In this document: positions 20,908-29,119 of the stretch, one piece after another | Numbering within the stretch: the stretch's first letter is position 1 | How the letters are laid out: every line of letters starts with the position of its first letter | Source of the DNA: Fodinicurvata sediminis DSM 21159 | Lineage (GTDB): Bacteria; Pseudomonadota; Alphaproteobacteria; Kiloniellales; DSM-21159 | Direction of reading: 5' to 3' | Length of the DNA: 64,000 nt | Assembly (NCBI RefSeq): GCF_000420625.1 | Contig: NZ_ATVH01000013.1 | Coordinates: 248,001 to 312,000, forward strand | Made by a program: the position numbers and the translations under genes | The notes under the pieces: generated by a model | The model's input: the letters and a program-made list of their open reading frames with translations, nothing else | The model's database searches: none | Told to the model about the DNA's origin: nothing

Positions 20908-20954
20908 TTTTTGGTAGCGGCATTCGCAGGTTTGAATCCTGCCGCCCCAACCAT
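20908..20954 (+). repeat. Direct repeat copy 2: orphan tRNA-Gln 3' fragment
   Basis: Repeats the anticodon-to-CCA part of the tRNA-Gln gene with 4 substitutions, including changes inside the anticodon stem and T-loop. No 5' tRNA half precedes it, so it cannot make a tRNA. It lies 15 bases from the stop of the diguanylate cyclase gene. Confidence 0.75.
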
Positions 20955-20969
20955 TCACCGCTTCTTGCT

Positions 20970-22172
20970 TCAGTTCGGATCATCATCTGAAGCCGCCAGG
21001 ACGACGCGATTCCGGCCCTCGGCCTTGGCACGATAAAGGGCGGCATCCGCCCGTGCCAGGGCCATCGCTGGATTTTCGTCCTGCACAAGCAGTTCGCTCA
21101 CGCCGATGCTCACCGTGCAGCTCAAAGGCGTCTCTGTCCCCGCCTCCACCTCCAGGTTCTCCACCAACCGTCGCAGCTTCTCCGCCACGGCCATTCCGGT
21201 CTTCGGCGCAATACCAGGCAACAGCACGGCAAATTCCTCGCCGCCCACCCGTCCCAGAACATCCGATTGGCGCAGATGCCGCGTACAGGCCTCGACGACC
21301 CGGGTGAGCACTTGGTCTCCCGCCTGATGGCCATAGGTATCATTGATCACCTTGAAGTGATCGATATCCAGGGCCAGCAGCGTGCAGGAACCGGCTTGCC
21401 GTTTGACCTGTGTGTGCAAGATATCGGCCCAATGGAGGAACCCACGACGGTTGCGACCGCCGGTCAGAACGTCGGTGCCTGCTTCCCGATGGAGCTCCCG
21501 GGCGCGCTCCATGAGGCGCACAAAGGCGGGACGAAAGATCACGGCACCCAGCAGCAGCACGGTCAGCAGCAGCAGACCGAAGAGGGTCCAGAGCATCCAG
21601 CGCATATACCGCATGGCATCGCCGGCCTGTTCGACGTAGCGCTCGACGGCCAACCCCAATCCCTGAAGCACCAGACTGCCCTCGTGTTCGCGCAGATGCT
21701 GAAGATAGGGGTTGTTTATGTCGAGCGCTCCGGGGTCGTGGGCCAAAAGACCCTCGGCTGCACCCAGGAAGCCGCGTACGCGCATATCAAGACGATAGGG
21801 CGGGTCGAAGTAGATGGGATCTGCCACATCGGTATAGATCTGCGAAGGAGCGTGCTTCAGCAGCTCTTCGTGACTTTGGCGCATCTCGCGGACAGCCAGG
21901 TCCAGGCCGCTGTGAAGGTAATTCCGTTCATGGGGCGTTTCCGCCAGAACGTAGCGATAGGCCAACTGGATAATACGTTGCGAAAGCATCTGCTGGCGGC
22001 CCGCCAACTCAATGACTTCAGCCGATTTTTCCTCAGCCAGCAGAAGCCGATCCATCACCAGATTGGAGCCGGCGGCCAGCAGCAGGATCAGAAAAAGCCC
22101 CGCGATATAGCGATTGGCCAGGCGCTTTTCCGGGCCCAGCGGATCCATTATCCGGGAAAAGTCGGCTTTCAT
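20970..22172 (-). CDS. Membrane diguanylate cyclase (GGDEF) with PilJ-type sensor
   Basis: Makes cyclic di-GMP from GTP. The 400 residues contain a transmembrane helix (about 22-40), a periplasmic helical sensor whose GRQQMLSQRI motif (about 58-67) is that of the type IV pili methyl-accepting chemotaxis transducer N-terminal (PilJ) domain, a second helix (about 191-213), and a GGDEF domain. The active site is GGEEF (310-314), a catalytically competent variant, and RQSD (301-304) sits five residues before it as the allosteric inhibition site. The periplasmic ligand is unknown; in the NarX/PilJ families this domain can bind nitrate or peptides. Confidence 0.92.
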   Translation of the reverse strand: MKADFSRIMDPLGPEKRLANRYIAGLFLILLLAAGSNLVMDRLLLAEEKSAEVIELAGRQQMLSQRIIQLAYRYVLAETPHERNYLHSGLDLAVREMRQSHEELLKHAPSQIYTDVADPIYFDPPYRLDMRVRGFLGAAEGLLAHDPGALDINNPYLQHLREHEGSLVLQGLGLAVERYVEQAGDAMRYMRWMLWTLFGLLLLTVLLLGAVIFRPAFVRLMERARELHREAGTDVLTGGRNRRGFLHWADILHTQVKRQAGSCTLLALDIDHFKVINDTYGHQAGDQVLTRVVEACTRHLRQSDVLGRVGGEEFAVLLPGIAPKTGMAVAEKLRRLVENLEVEAGTETPLSCTVSIGVSELLVQDENPAMALARADAALYRAKAEGRNRVVLAASDDDPN

Positions 22173-22309
22173 TGTGGGTCGGCAACAACTTCGCTCAGGG
22201 CGTGAAGAGACCCAACGATCCTATAGCTGACGAAATGTCAGTGCCTTGGACTCGTTGGTGAAAACGCACATGATCATGATGGCAGGACGGTAAAGACCGG
22301 GTTAACCGC

Positions 22310-22681
22310 TCAACTTGCCTGGCGCTGATTCAAGGCTTCTTCCACAGCATCGCAAACCTGTTTCAGGGTAAAGGGCTTGATCAGCACCTTGCAGATCAGT
22401 TCCTCAAGGTCATAGGCGCGCTGTTGCTCGGCCGAATAGCCCGTCATGAGAAGCACTGGCAACTCCGGGTAATCCCGTGTCACACGCAGCGCCAATCCGA
22501 TGCCGTCAAGACCGGGCATCACGATATCCGTGACCAGCAAGTCGTATCCGTCATTCTGGAGGGCTTCAAGCGCCTGTATGCCATCCCCCACGGCCGTGAC
22601 GTCAAAGCCCTTCTGTTCCAGGGCCCTGGAAACGAAACTTCGAACTGCCAGGTCATCTTCAGCTATCAGGATATGCGCCAT
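22310..22681 (-). CDS. Single-domain response regulator (CpdR-like)
   Basis: A 123-residue stand-alone receiver domain. It shows the acidic pair E8-D9-D10, the phospho-acceptor D52 in LVTDIVMPGLDG, T80 in LMTGYSA and K102 in LIKPF. The LLVTDIVMPGLDGIGLA block and the short length resemble CpdR, which in alphaproteobacteria controls ClpXP-dependent proteolysis of cell-cycle proteins when unphosphorylated. The cognate CckA/ChpT relay is not in this window. CpdR identity is likely but other lone receivers cannot be excluded. Confidence 0.8.
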   Translation of the reverse strand: MAHILIAEDDLAVRSFVSRALEQKGFDVTAVGDGIQALEALQNDGYDLLVTDIVMPGLDGIGLALRVTRDYPELPVLLMTGYSAEQQRAYDLEELICKVLIKPFTLKQVCDAVEEALNQRQAS

Positions 22682-22796
22682 GTCCCGTCTCGAATAGCGT
22701 GTGGCAAGTTGTCATAGTCCCCCATGACAACGGCCAAATCAAAGATTCTTTGGCATCATTCAGGGGTTATGTGTCCGCTTCAAGGCAGCGGTCACC

Positions 22797-23522
22797 CTAG
22801 TCCTGCTCGAGAAAGATCAACGACATGGATCCCTCGTCCGGCGGATCTTCGCCAGTCGTCTGGAATTCGGTGGACTCCCCGGGCGCGAGACGAGCGCCAT
22901 TCGGCCGGAAAGTCCAGCTGTAGAGCTCATCACCCGAGGTGTCATTGATCACGGCACGCATCTCGGGCACAGCCACTTCACGCGCGCCCTCATTGGTCAC
23001 GATCCCCTGAACCTGCAGCTGCTCCTGTCCGTCCACAGTCCTGCGCAGAGACACCACATCGTGTACCACCAGTTGGGGCTCATGCACCGCCAGGGGCAGT
23101 CCCAGCTTTTCGTAGAGGGGCCGCGTCTCAGGAACGGTCGCCACGACTTCTTCCCGCGCAAACCAGCCCGCGGCAGCCAGGCCAAGGATCACGATAACCA
23201 ACAGGCCCCAGCCGACCAGCAGACCCCGCGGAACAGGTTTCTTGTCGCGCTCTGCGCTCGGTCGAGGTGCCCAGGCGGAAGCATCGGAGATCGGCCCCAC
23301 ATCCGCCTCGGCCGCCCGCTGGCCAGCGGGCCCGGAGGGCGTGGCCATCCTGCCCATAGCCTCTTCCCCCGGTGCAGCCTCCGGGCTTGGGCTGTCGGCT
23401 GGTTCCGGCATGGCATGCCAGACGTGGCGGCAATCCCCGCAACGAACCCGGCGTCCCTCGGTACCGAGTGAGCCGTCCGGCACTCTGAAGCGGCTCTGAC
23501 AGGACGGGCAGGTCAGAATCAT
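22797..23522 (-). CDS. MJ0042-type zinc-ribbon protein with DUF3426-like domain
   Basis: The N-terminus has a zinc ribbon, CPSC at residues 4-7 and CGDC about 20 residues on, that matches the MJ0042 finger found at the start of many proteobacterial membrane proteins. A Pro/Glu-rich linker, one transmembrane helix (about residues 100-122) and a C-terminal domain follow, the latter containing VQGIVTNEGAREVAVPEMRAVI, as in DUF3426. The gene is divergent from ftsE, an arrangement common in alphaproteobacteria. Its function is not established. Confidence 0.82.
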   Translation of the reverse strand: MILTCPSCQSRFRVPDGSLGTEGRRVRCGDCRHVWHAMPEPADSPSPEAAPGEEAMGRMATPSGPAGQRAAEADVGPISDASAWAPRPSAERDKKPVPRGLLVGWGLLVIVILGLAAAGWFAREEVVATVPETRPLYEKLGLPLAVHEPQLVVHDVVSLRRTVDGQEQLQVQGIVTNEGAREVAVPEMRAVINDTSGDELYSWTFRPNGARLAPGESTEFQTTGEDPPDEGSMSLIFLEQD

Positions 23523-23674
23523 CGGATTTTACGGTCCCCCATAAGATTTCTTCCATATAAACGTCCGCCCACGTCCAACGCAAGCAGCGCCGCTTTACCC
23601 CGAAGCAGGCGCATGCCATCTTGAGCCCGGCCCGGAGCGGAGTCGGGCAGATCGCGACAAGGACGTCTGTATCA

Positions 23675-24397
23675 TTGGTTCGCTTTGAAGATGTTTACCT
23701 GCGCTACGGGCGCGGACCGGACATCCTGCAGAGGCTGGATTTCCGTCTGGAGCCCGGTTCCTTTCATTTCCTCGTGGGGCCGAGCGGCGCAGGCAAATCC
23801 TCTCTTCTCAAACTGCTCTATCTGGGCCAAAGGCCGAGTCAGGGCCGCATTTCGTTGTTTGGCCGCGATGTCTCCAAACTGGACCGCGACGAACGCGCTC
23901 TGCTCCGCCGGCGCATCGGCGTTATCTTCCAGGATTTCCGCCTGATCGGACACCTTTCCGTCTTCGAGAATGTCGCCCTGCCGCTGCGCATCTCCGGCGA
24001 ACCTGAAGCGCGGCTGCGCGCCAAGGTCGAGGAGCTGCTGGCTTGGGTGGGCCTGGCCGACTGCATCAATGCCTTGCCCGCAACCCTGTCGGGGGGGCAA
24101 CAGCAGCGCATTGCCATCGCACGGGCCGTCATTAGCCGCCCCAGCTTGATCGTCGCCGACGAGCCCACCGGAAATGTGGACGATCGCATCGCCATGCGCT
24201 TGATGCACCTTTTCGTCGAACTGCACCGTAGCGGAACGACCGTCATCATCGCCACCCATAATGAAAGCCTTGTGGAGCGTATCGGCAAACCGGCCCTGCA
24301 TCTCTCGGGAGGAAGCCTCTACCAGCCGGCCGGCGATCCAGGCAGGGGGGCAGATCTGGAGGCCGAACACCCGCAAGCCGGGGAGGGAAAATCATGA
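23675..24397 (+). CDS. ftsE: Cell division ATP-binding protein FtsE
   Basis: ATPase of the FtsEX complex, which links the divisome to control of septal peptidoglycan hydrolases. It shows Walker [24 protein letters not shown], Walker B IVADEPTGNVD and the ATHNESL switch. The conserved start MVRFEDVYLRYG implies the TTG at 23675, with AAGGAC 10 bases upstream; a longer product from TTG 23621 is possible. It overlaps ftsX by 4 bases. 240 residues is normal for FtsE. Confidence 0.93.
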   Translation: MVRFEDVYLRYGRGPDILQRLDFRLEPGSFHFLVGPSGAGKSSLLKLLYLGQRPSQGRISLFGRDVSKLDRDERALLRRRIGVIFQDFRLIGHLSVFENVALPLRISGEPEARLRAKVEELLAWVGLADCINALPATLSGGQQQRIAIARAVISRPSLIVADEPTGNVDDRIAMRLMHLFVELHRSGTTVIIATHNESLVERIGKPALHLSGGSLYQPAGDPGRGADLEAEHPQAGEGKS

Positions 24398-25293
24398 TCT
24401 CCCTGCGCCGTCGCCCGCGCGACCTGCCCCTGTCCCGAGACGCCTCTGCCCGCTTCCTGCCCTGGCTGATTGCCTTCATGGTCTATCTGGCAGCCATCGC
24501 GCTGGTCAGCGCACTCGCCGCCCAGAAGATTGCGGATCGCTGGGACCAGGACCTCTCGGGCCGCATCACCATCCAGGTTCCGCATGCGGCCCTCTCTGCA
24601 CAGGGCAATCCCGCCGAATCGGCGGATATCGATGCCCTGGTCGAATACCTGCTGGAGGTGCCAGCCGTCCAAGGCGTGGACGTCCTGGACCGCCAGCGCA
24701 GCGCGGAACTGGTAGAGCCCTGGCTTGGCGATCTTGCCACCGAAGCCGAGTTGCCCATCCCCCAACTCATCACCCTCGAACTGCGCGAAGGCCTCAGCCT
24801 GCCCGACGATTTCGAAACTCGAATCCAGACTCTGGCACCCGGCGCCCAGGTTGACGACCACCAACGCTGGATCGGCGGACTGCTGGATTTCGCACAGTCG
24901 ATCCAGACCGTGGCCCTGCTGGTCGTGCTGCTGGTTGGGGCGGCCGCCGTCATCACCGTGATCTTCGTCACACGCACAGGGCTGGCGATCCATCGCCAGA
25001 TGATTGAGCTGCTGCACCTGATCGGCGCACGCGACCGCTATGTCGCCGCACAGTTCCAGAGCCATGCCTTTCGCCTGGGACTGGGGGGCGGACTTATCGG
25101 TCTGCTGGCAGCCGTCGCCACGCTGCTTGGCCTGGAGTGGCTGGTGGATCGCCAACCGACAGCCCTCTTGCCCGATCTCTCCCTTGGTTATATGGATTGG
25201 GTTCTGCTTCTGTTTCTGCCTGTCTTCACCGCTTTGGTGGCGCTGCTAACGGCGCGCTACACTGTACTGAGAACCCTGGCGCGGCTGACATGA
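24394..25293 (+). CDS. ftsX: Cell division protein FtsX
   Basis: Membrane partner of FtsE. The 299-residue protein has the FtsX layout: a cytoplasmic N-terminus, a first helix (about 27-47), a large extracytoplasmic loop (about 48-165), and three C-terminal helices. The cytoplasmic loop TGLAIHRQMIELLHLIGARDRYVAAQFQ is the conserved FtsE-coupling segment. It overlaps ftsE and the following ydcF-like gene by 4 bases each, making a tightly coupled operon. Confidence 0.93.
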   Translation: MISLRRRPRDLPLSRDASARFLPWLIAFMVYLAAIALVSALAAQKIADRWDQDLSGRITIQVPHAALSAQGNPAESADIDALVEYLLEVPAVQGVDVLDRQRSAELVEPWLGDLATEAELPIPQLITLELREGLSLPDDFETRIQTLAPGAQVDDHQRWIGGLLDFAQSIQTVALLVVLLVGAAAVITVIFVTRTGLAIHRQMIELLHLIGARDRYVAAQFQSHAFRLGLGGGLIGLLAAVATLLGLEWLVDRQPTALLPDLSLGYMDWVLLLFLPVFTALVALLTARYTVLRTLARLT

Positions 25294-25931
25294 CTGTAAA
25301 ATCCGCTTCGCGCCGCAAGCACCGCGGCCGGCTGATCCTTCTTTTGCCTGTCCTGCTGTTGGCCGCCTTTCTTTTCGGTCTGGCACGTTTTGCCTCCAAC
25401 ATTCCCACCCAGTCCGAAAAGCCGGGCGAATCCGTGGATGCCGTCGTGGTCTGGACCGGTGGCAGCGGCCGGCTGGACCAGGGACTGAAACTTCTGGAAG
25501 AAGAACGGGCCGAACGCTTGTTTGTTTCGGGTGTCTATCATGGCGTGGAGGTGGATGAACTGCTTGAAGTGGCCGCCCGCAACCCCGAGGAACTGCGGTG
25601 TTGCATCGAGTTGGGCTATGCAGCCGGCAACACCCGCGAGAATGCCCAGGAAACGGGGGAATGGGCCCGTCACAACGAACTGCGTTCCCTGCGCCTCGTA
25701 ACGGCAGCCTACCACATGCCCCGCAGCCTCCTAGAGCTGCGGCGCGCGATCCCGGGTGTCGAGATCCTTGCGGAACCCGTCTTTCCGGACGCCTTCCGAC
25801 AGGAAGACTGGCGCTGGCGAGCGCGCAGCCTGGCCCTGCTGATGAACGAATATGCCAAGTATCTGATCGCTTCCGTGCGCAGGCCCTTGCCCCTGACGGA
25901 CGAGGCTGGCGCTGAGGGGACACGGCCGTGA
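25290..25931 (+). CDS. YdcF/DUF218 family envelope protein
   Basis: A 213-residue protein with a basic N-terminus, one membrane helix (about 15-37) and a DUF218 domain. The domain shows DAVVVWTGGSGRLDQGLKLL near its start, RLFVSGV, an acidic ENAQETGEW segment, and LVTAAYHMPRSLLELRR near the C-terminus, all family hallmarks. DUF218 proteins such as SanA and ElyC affect envelope integrity and lipid carrier metabolism; the location between ftsX and plsC fits an envelope role. Start ATG 25290 overlaps the ftsX stop. Confidence 0.87.
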   Translation: MTVKSASRRKHRGRLILLLPVLLLAAFLFGLARFASNIPTQSEKPGESVDAVVVWTGGSGRLDQGLKLLEEERAERLFVSGVYHGVEVDELLEVAARNPEELRCCIELGYAAGNTRENAQETGEWARHNELRSLRLVTAAYHMPRSLLELRRAIPGVEILAEPVFPDAFRQEDWRWRARSLALLMNEYAKYLIASVRRPLPLTDEAGAEGTRP

Positions 25932-26665
25932 CACGTCTGCGCGCGCTCGTTTTCAATGGCCTGTTCTATATCTGGACCACGTTTCTGGCCCTGGCCTACA
26001 TTCCGCTGCTTTTCCTCCCGCCCCGCTACATCTGGGCTGGCGGCCGCTTCTGGGCACGCAGTGTCTTCTTCCTGTTGCGCACGATTGTCGGACTGAACTG
26101 GCGGCTCGAGGGCCGCAGTCATCTGCCCGACGGTGCGGCCTTGATTGCCAGCAAGCACCAATCGGCCTGGGACACCCTGGTCTTTGTCCTGCTGCTCGAC
26201 CGGCCGGTCTACATTCTGAAAAAGGAACTTCTGCAGATCCCGCTGTTCGGTTCCTACCTGAAGCACATGGGCATGATCGCCATAGACCGGCGCGGCGCCG
26301 CCCGCACCCTGCGCAGCCTCCAGCAACAGGCGCGCGCCCGCTTGGCCGAGGGCCGGCCGGTGATCATCTTTCCCGAAGGCACGCGAACCGCACCCGGGGA
26401 AACCCGCCCCTACCAGCCGGGAGTCGCGGCCCTGTACAAGACCCTGGAAAACGAAGCTCCTCTGGTTCCAGTCGCACTGAATTCCGGATATTTCTGGGGG
26501 CGCCGCTCCTTTCTGAAGTATCCCGGTTGCATCACGCTTCAAATACTGCCTCCACTACCGACCGGCCTGTCACGCAACGAGGTCATGTCCCGCCTGCGCG
26601 AAAGCATCGAGGAGGCCAGCCGCGCGCTGCACGATCGGTCGGGGCAGCATAGACCTTCGGCTTGA
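25928..26665 (+). CDS. plsC: 1-acyl-sn-glycerol-3-phosphate acyltransferase
   Basis: Makes phosphatidic acid from lysophosphatidic acid at the inner membrane. The 245 residues carry the acyltransferase motif HX4D as KHQSAWD, a second block with IDRRGAARTL, and FPEGTRTAPGE. An N-terminal hydrophobic helix (about 10-32) is present. Translation begins at a GTG that overlaps the previous stop by 4 bases. It closes the ftsE-ftsX-ydcF-plsC operon. Confidence 0.93.
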   Translation: MTRLRALVFNGLFYIWTTFLALAYIPLLFLPPRYIWAGGRFWARSVFFLLRTIVGLNWRLEGRSHLPDGAALIASKHQSAWDTLVFVLLLDRPVYILKKELLQIPLFGSYLKHMGMIAIDRRGAARTLRSLQQQARARLAEGRPVIIFPEGTRTAPGETRPYQPGVAALYKTLENEAPLVPVALNSGYFWGRRSFLKYPGCITLQILPPLPTGLSRNEVMSRLRESIEEASRALHDRSGQHRPSA

Positions 26666-26754
26666 AGGGTATCCGCGCTCACGCCAAATCCGTGGTATTA
26701 CAGTGCCGCGCGAACCTGCTGAACAGGCACTTCAGGGATGACCAGGATTCGTCA

Positions 26755-28476
26755 ATGACGGACTTTTCACAGAATCAAGGCGCAGAAACGGCGCTTTCCC
26801 CGTTCTCCCAGAGGATATGGGAGATGAAATACCGCCTTAGCGCGGCGGACGGCAGCGTCAAGGAAGAGACGATTGCCGACAGTTGGCAACGCGTGGCGCG
26901 CGCCCTGGCCGCCCAGGAAAAGGATCCGGCCGACTGGGAAAGGCGGTTCCAGGATATTCTGGAAGGATTCCGTTTCCTGCCCGGAGGGCGCATTCTGGCG
27001 GGTAGTGGGAGCAAACGTGACGTCACCCTGTTCAACTGCTTCGTGATGGGCACGATTCCCGATGATCTGGGCGGCATTTTCGAGCATCTGCGCGAGGCGG
27101 CGCTGACCCTGCAACAGGGTGGCGGCATCGGCTATGACTTCTCGACCCTGCGGCCCGCGGGCGCCCCTATTCATAGCATCGACGCCGAGGCATCCGGACC
27201 CGTCAGCTTCATGGAGGTCTGGGATCGCATGTGCGCCACCATCATGTCCGCCGGCGCCAGGCGCGGCGCCATGATGGGGACTCTGCGCTGCGACCATCCC
27301 GACATCGAGCGGTTCATTTCCGCCAAGCAGCAGAAGGGGAGTCTGACCAACTTCAACCTTTCGGTCCTGGTCACCGACGCCTTCATGGAAGCCGTACGTC
27401 AGGATCGCAAGTGGTCACTGCGATTCGAGGGTAAGACCTGGCGCAGCCTGCCGGCACGTACACTCTGGAATCGGATTCTCGAAAGCACCTATGCCTACTC
27501 CGAACCCGGAGTGATCTTTATCGACCGCATCAACCGGCTGAACAATCTGTCCTACTGCGAGCAGATCAGTGCAACAAATCCATGCGGAGAACAGCCCTTG
27601 CCGCCCTATGGCGCCTGCCTTCTGGGATCGGTGAACCTCATGGCACTTGTCCGCCACCCCTTCACGGAACAGGCGGATCTGGACCTGGATGCCCTGGATC
27701 AGGTGACACATACGGCCGTACGCCTGCTGGACAATGCCATTGACGCCTCACGTTTTCCCCTCGTTCAACAGGAACGCGAGGCGCATGCCAAGCGCCGCAT
27801 CGGTCTGGGCGTGACCGGGCTGGCTGATGCCCTGATCTGCTGCAACCTGCGCTATGGAAGCCCCGAAGCGCTGGTGGCCATACGGCGTTGGATGACGATC
27901 CTGCGCCAGGCCGCATACGAGGCGTCCTGCGATCTGGCCAAGGAGAAAGGGCCCTTTCCACTGTTCGATGCCAGGCACTTCCTGGACGGCGAAGGACTGG
28001 GCTGGCTGGACGAGGGCCTGCGCGAACGAATCGGCGAACATGGCCTGCGCAATGCCCTGCTGACCTCGATCGCACCCACAGGCACCATCTCCCTGGTGGC
28101 CGACAACGTCTCTTCGGGCATCGAGCCTGTCTTTGCCTTCGGCTATACCCGCAATGTCCTGACGCGCAGCGGAGCGCGACAGCAGGAAGAGGTCACGGAC
28201 CCGGCCTACAAGCTCTATCGGCAGCACTTTCGGACGGATCCGCCGGAAGATCTTTTCGTGGACGCCCGCAGTCTGTCGCCCCGCGCCCATCTGGAAACCC
28301 AGGCCGTGGTTCAGGAATACATCGACGCCGCGGTATCGAAGACCGTCAACGTGCCCGAGGACATGGCCTTCGAGGAGTTCAAGAATCTCTACGACCTGGC
28401 CTGGGACCTGGGCTGCAAGGGTTGCACCACCTACCGTCCCAGCCCGGTGCGCGGTGCGGTCCTGGAGGTCACGTAA
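26755..28476 (+). CDS. nrdJ: Adenosylcobalamin-dependent (class II) ribonucleotide reductase
   Basis: Reduces ribonucleotides to deoxyribonucleotides using AdoCbl, independent of oxygen. Hallmarks are LQQGGGIGYDFSTLRP, the finger-loop region NPCGEQPLPPYGACLLGSVNL with the active-site Cys and Glu, and PTGTISLVADNVSSGIEPVF. The protein is 573 residues and stops soon after C554-K-G-C557, without an ATP-cone at the N-terminus or a longer cysteine-rich C-terminal tail. Start ATG 26755 follows AGGA by 9 bases; an upstream GTG-like start would overlap plsC. The need for AdoCbl links it to the adenosyltransferase at 41566-42135. Confidence 0.93.
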   Translation: MTDFSQNQGAETALSPFSQRIWEMKYRLSAADGSVKEETIADSWQRVARALAAQEKDPADWERRFQDILEGFRFLPGGRILAGSGSKRDVTLFNCFVMGTIPDDLGGIFEHLREAALTLQQGGGIGYDFSTLRPAGAPIHSIDAEASGPVSFMEVWDRMCATIMSAGARRGAMMGTLRCDHPDIERFISAKQQKGSLTNFNLSVLVTDAFMEAVRQDRKWSLRFEGKTWRSLPARTLWNRILESTYAYSEPGVIFIDRINRLNNLSYCEQISATNPCGEQPLPPYGACLLGSVNLMALVRHPFTEQADLDLDALDQVTHTAVRLLDNAIDASRFPLVQQEREAHAKRRIGLGVTGLADALICCNLRYGSPEALVAIRRWMTILRQAAYEASCDLAKEKGPFPLFDARHFLDGEGLGWLDEGLRERIGEHGLRNALLTSIAPTGTISLVADNVSSGIEPVFAFGYTRNVLTRSGARQQEEVTDPAYKLYRQHFRTDPPEDLFVDARSLSPRAHLETQAVVQEYIDAAVSKTVNVPEDMAFEEFKNLYDLAWDLGCKGCTTYRPSPVRGAVLEVT

Positions 28477-28512
28477 GCCGGCTGCTTCACCATCGTTGTC
28501 GAGGCAGCTGGC

Positions 28513-29100
28513 TCACTCCTCGCGATGACGGCCTTCCAGATAAAAGTCGATCAGCGCATGAGCCTCTAGGCCATTCCAGGGCGCGATGCCTTCGATGCGG
28601 CCCACTACCTGGCCTTGCGGATCGACGATGAATGTGGTCGGCAGACCACGCACCTGGAATTCCCGGGCCAGCTCGCCTTTGGGATCCAGGTAGACGTCCA
28701 GATTTCCCAGGCCGTGCTGCTCGAGGAACGGCAACACCTGCCCTGCACCGCCTCGATCATTGGAAACTGTCAGAACCTGCAGATCCTCGCCGCCGCGCTC
28801 CACCTGCAACGCCTCCAGGTCCGGCAGCTCCTCGATACAGGGCGCACACCAGGTGGCCCAGAAATTGACCACCAGGAGCTGCCCCTCGAAATCGCCGATC
28901 TGGCGTTCGACTTCCTCACCCTCTTCGTAGAGGGTGAATCCCGTTTCAGGCGTCTCGCCAAAGGGGATGATCTCGACATAACTGTCGGCAAAGACGCCTT
29001 CGCGCGGCGGAGCCGGCTGTGCCGCGGCCAACCCTGCGGCCAACAGGAAGCTGGCCAGCACCGCACCTGCACGAAAAAGGTTTTTGTTCATGCCTGTCAT
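28513..29100 (-). CDS. TlpA-like periplasmic thiol-disulfide oxidoreductase
   Basis: Thioredoxin-fold protein of 195 residues with a signal peptide or N-terminal anchor (about 8-27, ending AAAQP) and the active site FWATWCAPC at about residues 82-90. The cis-Pro loop reads RGLPTTFIVD. It belongs to the TlpA/ResA/CcmG superfamily; a role in reducing envelope thiols, for example for cytochrome oxidase assembly, is likely. A second ATG at 29091 gives a protein 3 residues shorter; neither has an ideal ribosome site. The gene is divergent from argH with only 19 bases between, so their promoters must overlap coding sequence or be internal. Confidence 0.88.
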   Translation of the reverse strand: MTGMNKNLFRAGAVLASFLLAAGLAAAQPAPPREGVFADSYVEIIPFGETPETGFTLYEEGEEVERQIGDFEGQLLVVNFWATWCAPCIEELPDLEALQVERGGEDLQVLTVSNDRGGAGQVLPFLEQHGLGNLDVYLDPKGELAREFQVRGLPTTFIVDPQGQVVGRIEGIAPWNGLEAHALIDFYLEGRHREE

Positions 29101-29119
29101 CCGCTAAACAATTCCGCTC

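Larger units (their letters stand above)
19854..20954. mobile_element. Putative remnant of a small integrative element at tRNA-Gln
   Basis: The 3' half of the tRNA gene (19854-19900) recurs as a 47-base direct repeat with 4 mismatches at 20908-20954, without the 5' half of the tRNA. The DNA between is plainly AT-rich (about 38-45% G+C in samples counted by eye) in a GC-rich chromosome and carries one lipoprotein gene. This is the layout left by site-specific integration into a tRNA gene. No integrase or excisionase gene is present, so if real it is a degraded or non-autonomous element. Confidence 0.6.

Noticed and set aside
20880-20954. A second tRNA-Gln gene.
   Set aside because: Only the 3' half matches; the D-arm and 5' acceptor strand are absent and the anticodon stem is broken by substitutions.
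23642-24397. Lipoprotein- or macrolide-exporter (LolD/MacB) identity for the ATPase gene.
   Set aside because: The coupled ftsX gene downstream and the MVRFEDVYLRYG start identify it as FtsE.
26666-26754. Cobalamin riboswitch in front of nrdJ.
   Set aside because: The gap is only 89 bases and lacks a B12-box-like sequence; the gene follows plsC closely and may be read from the same transcript.
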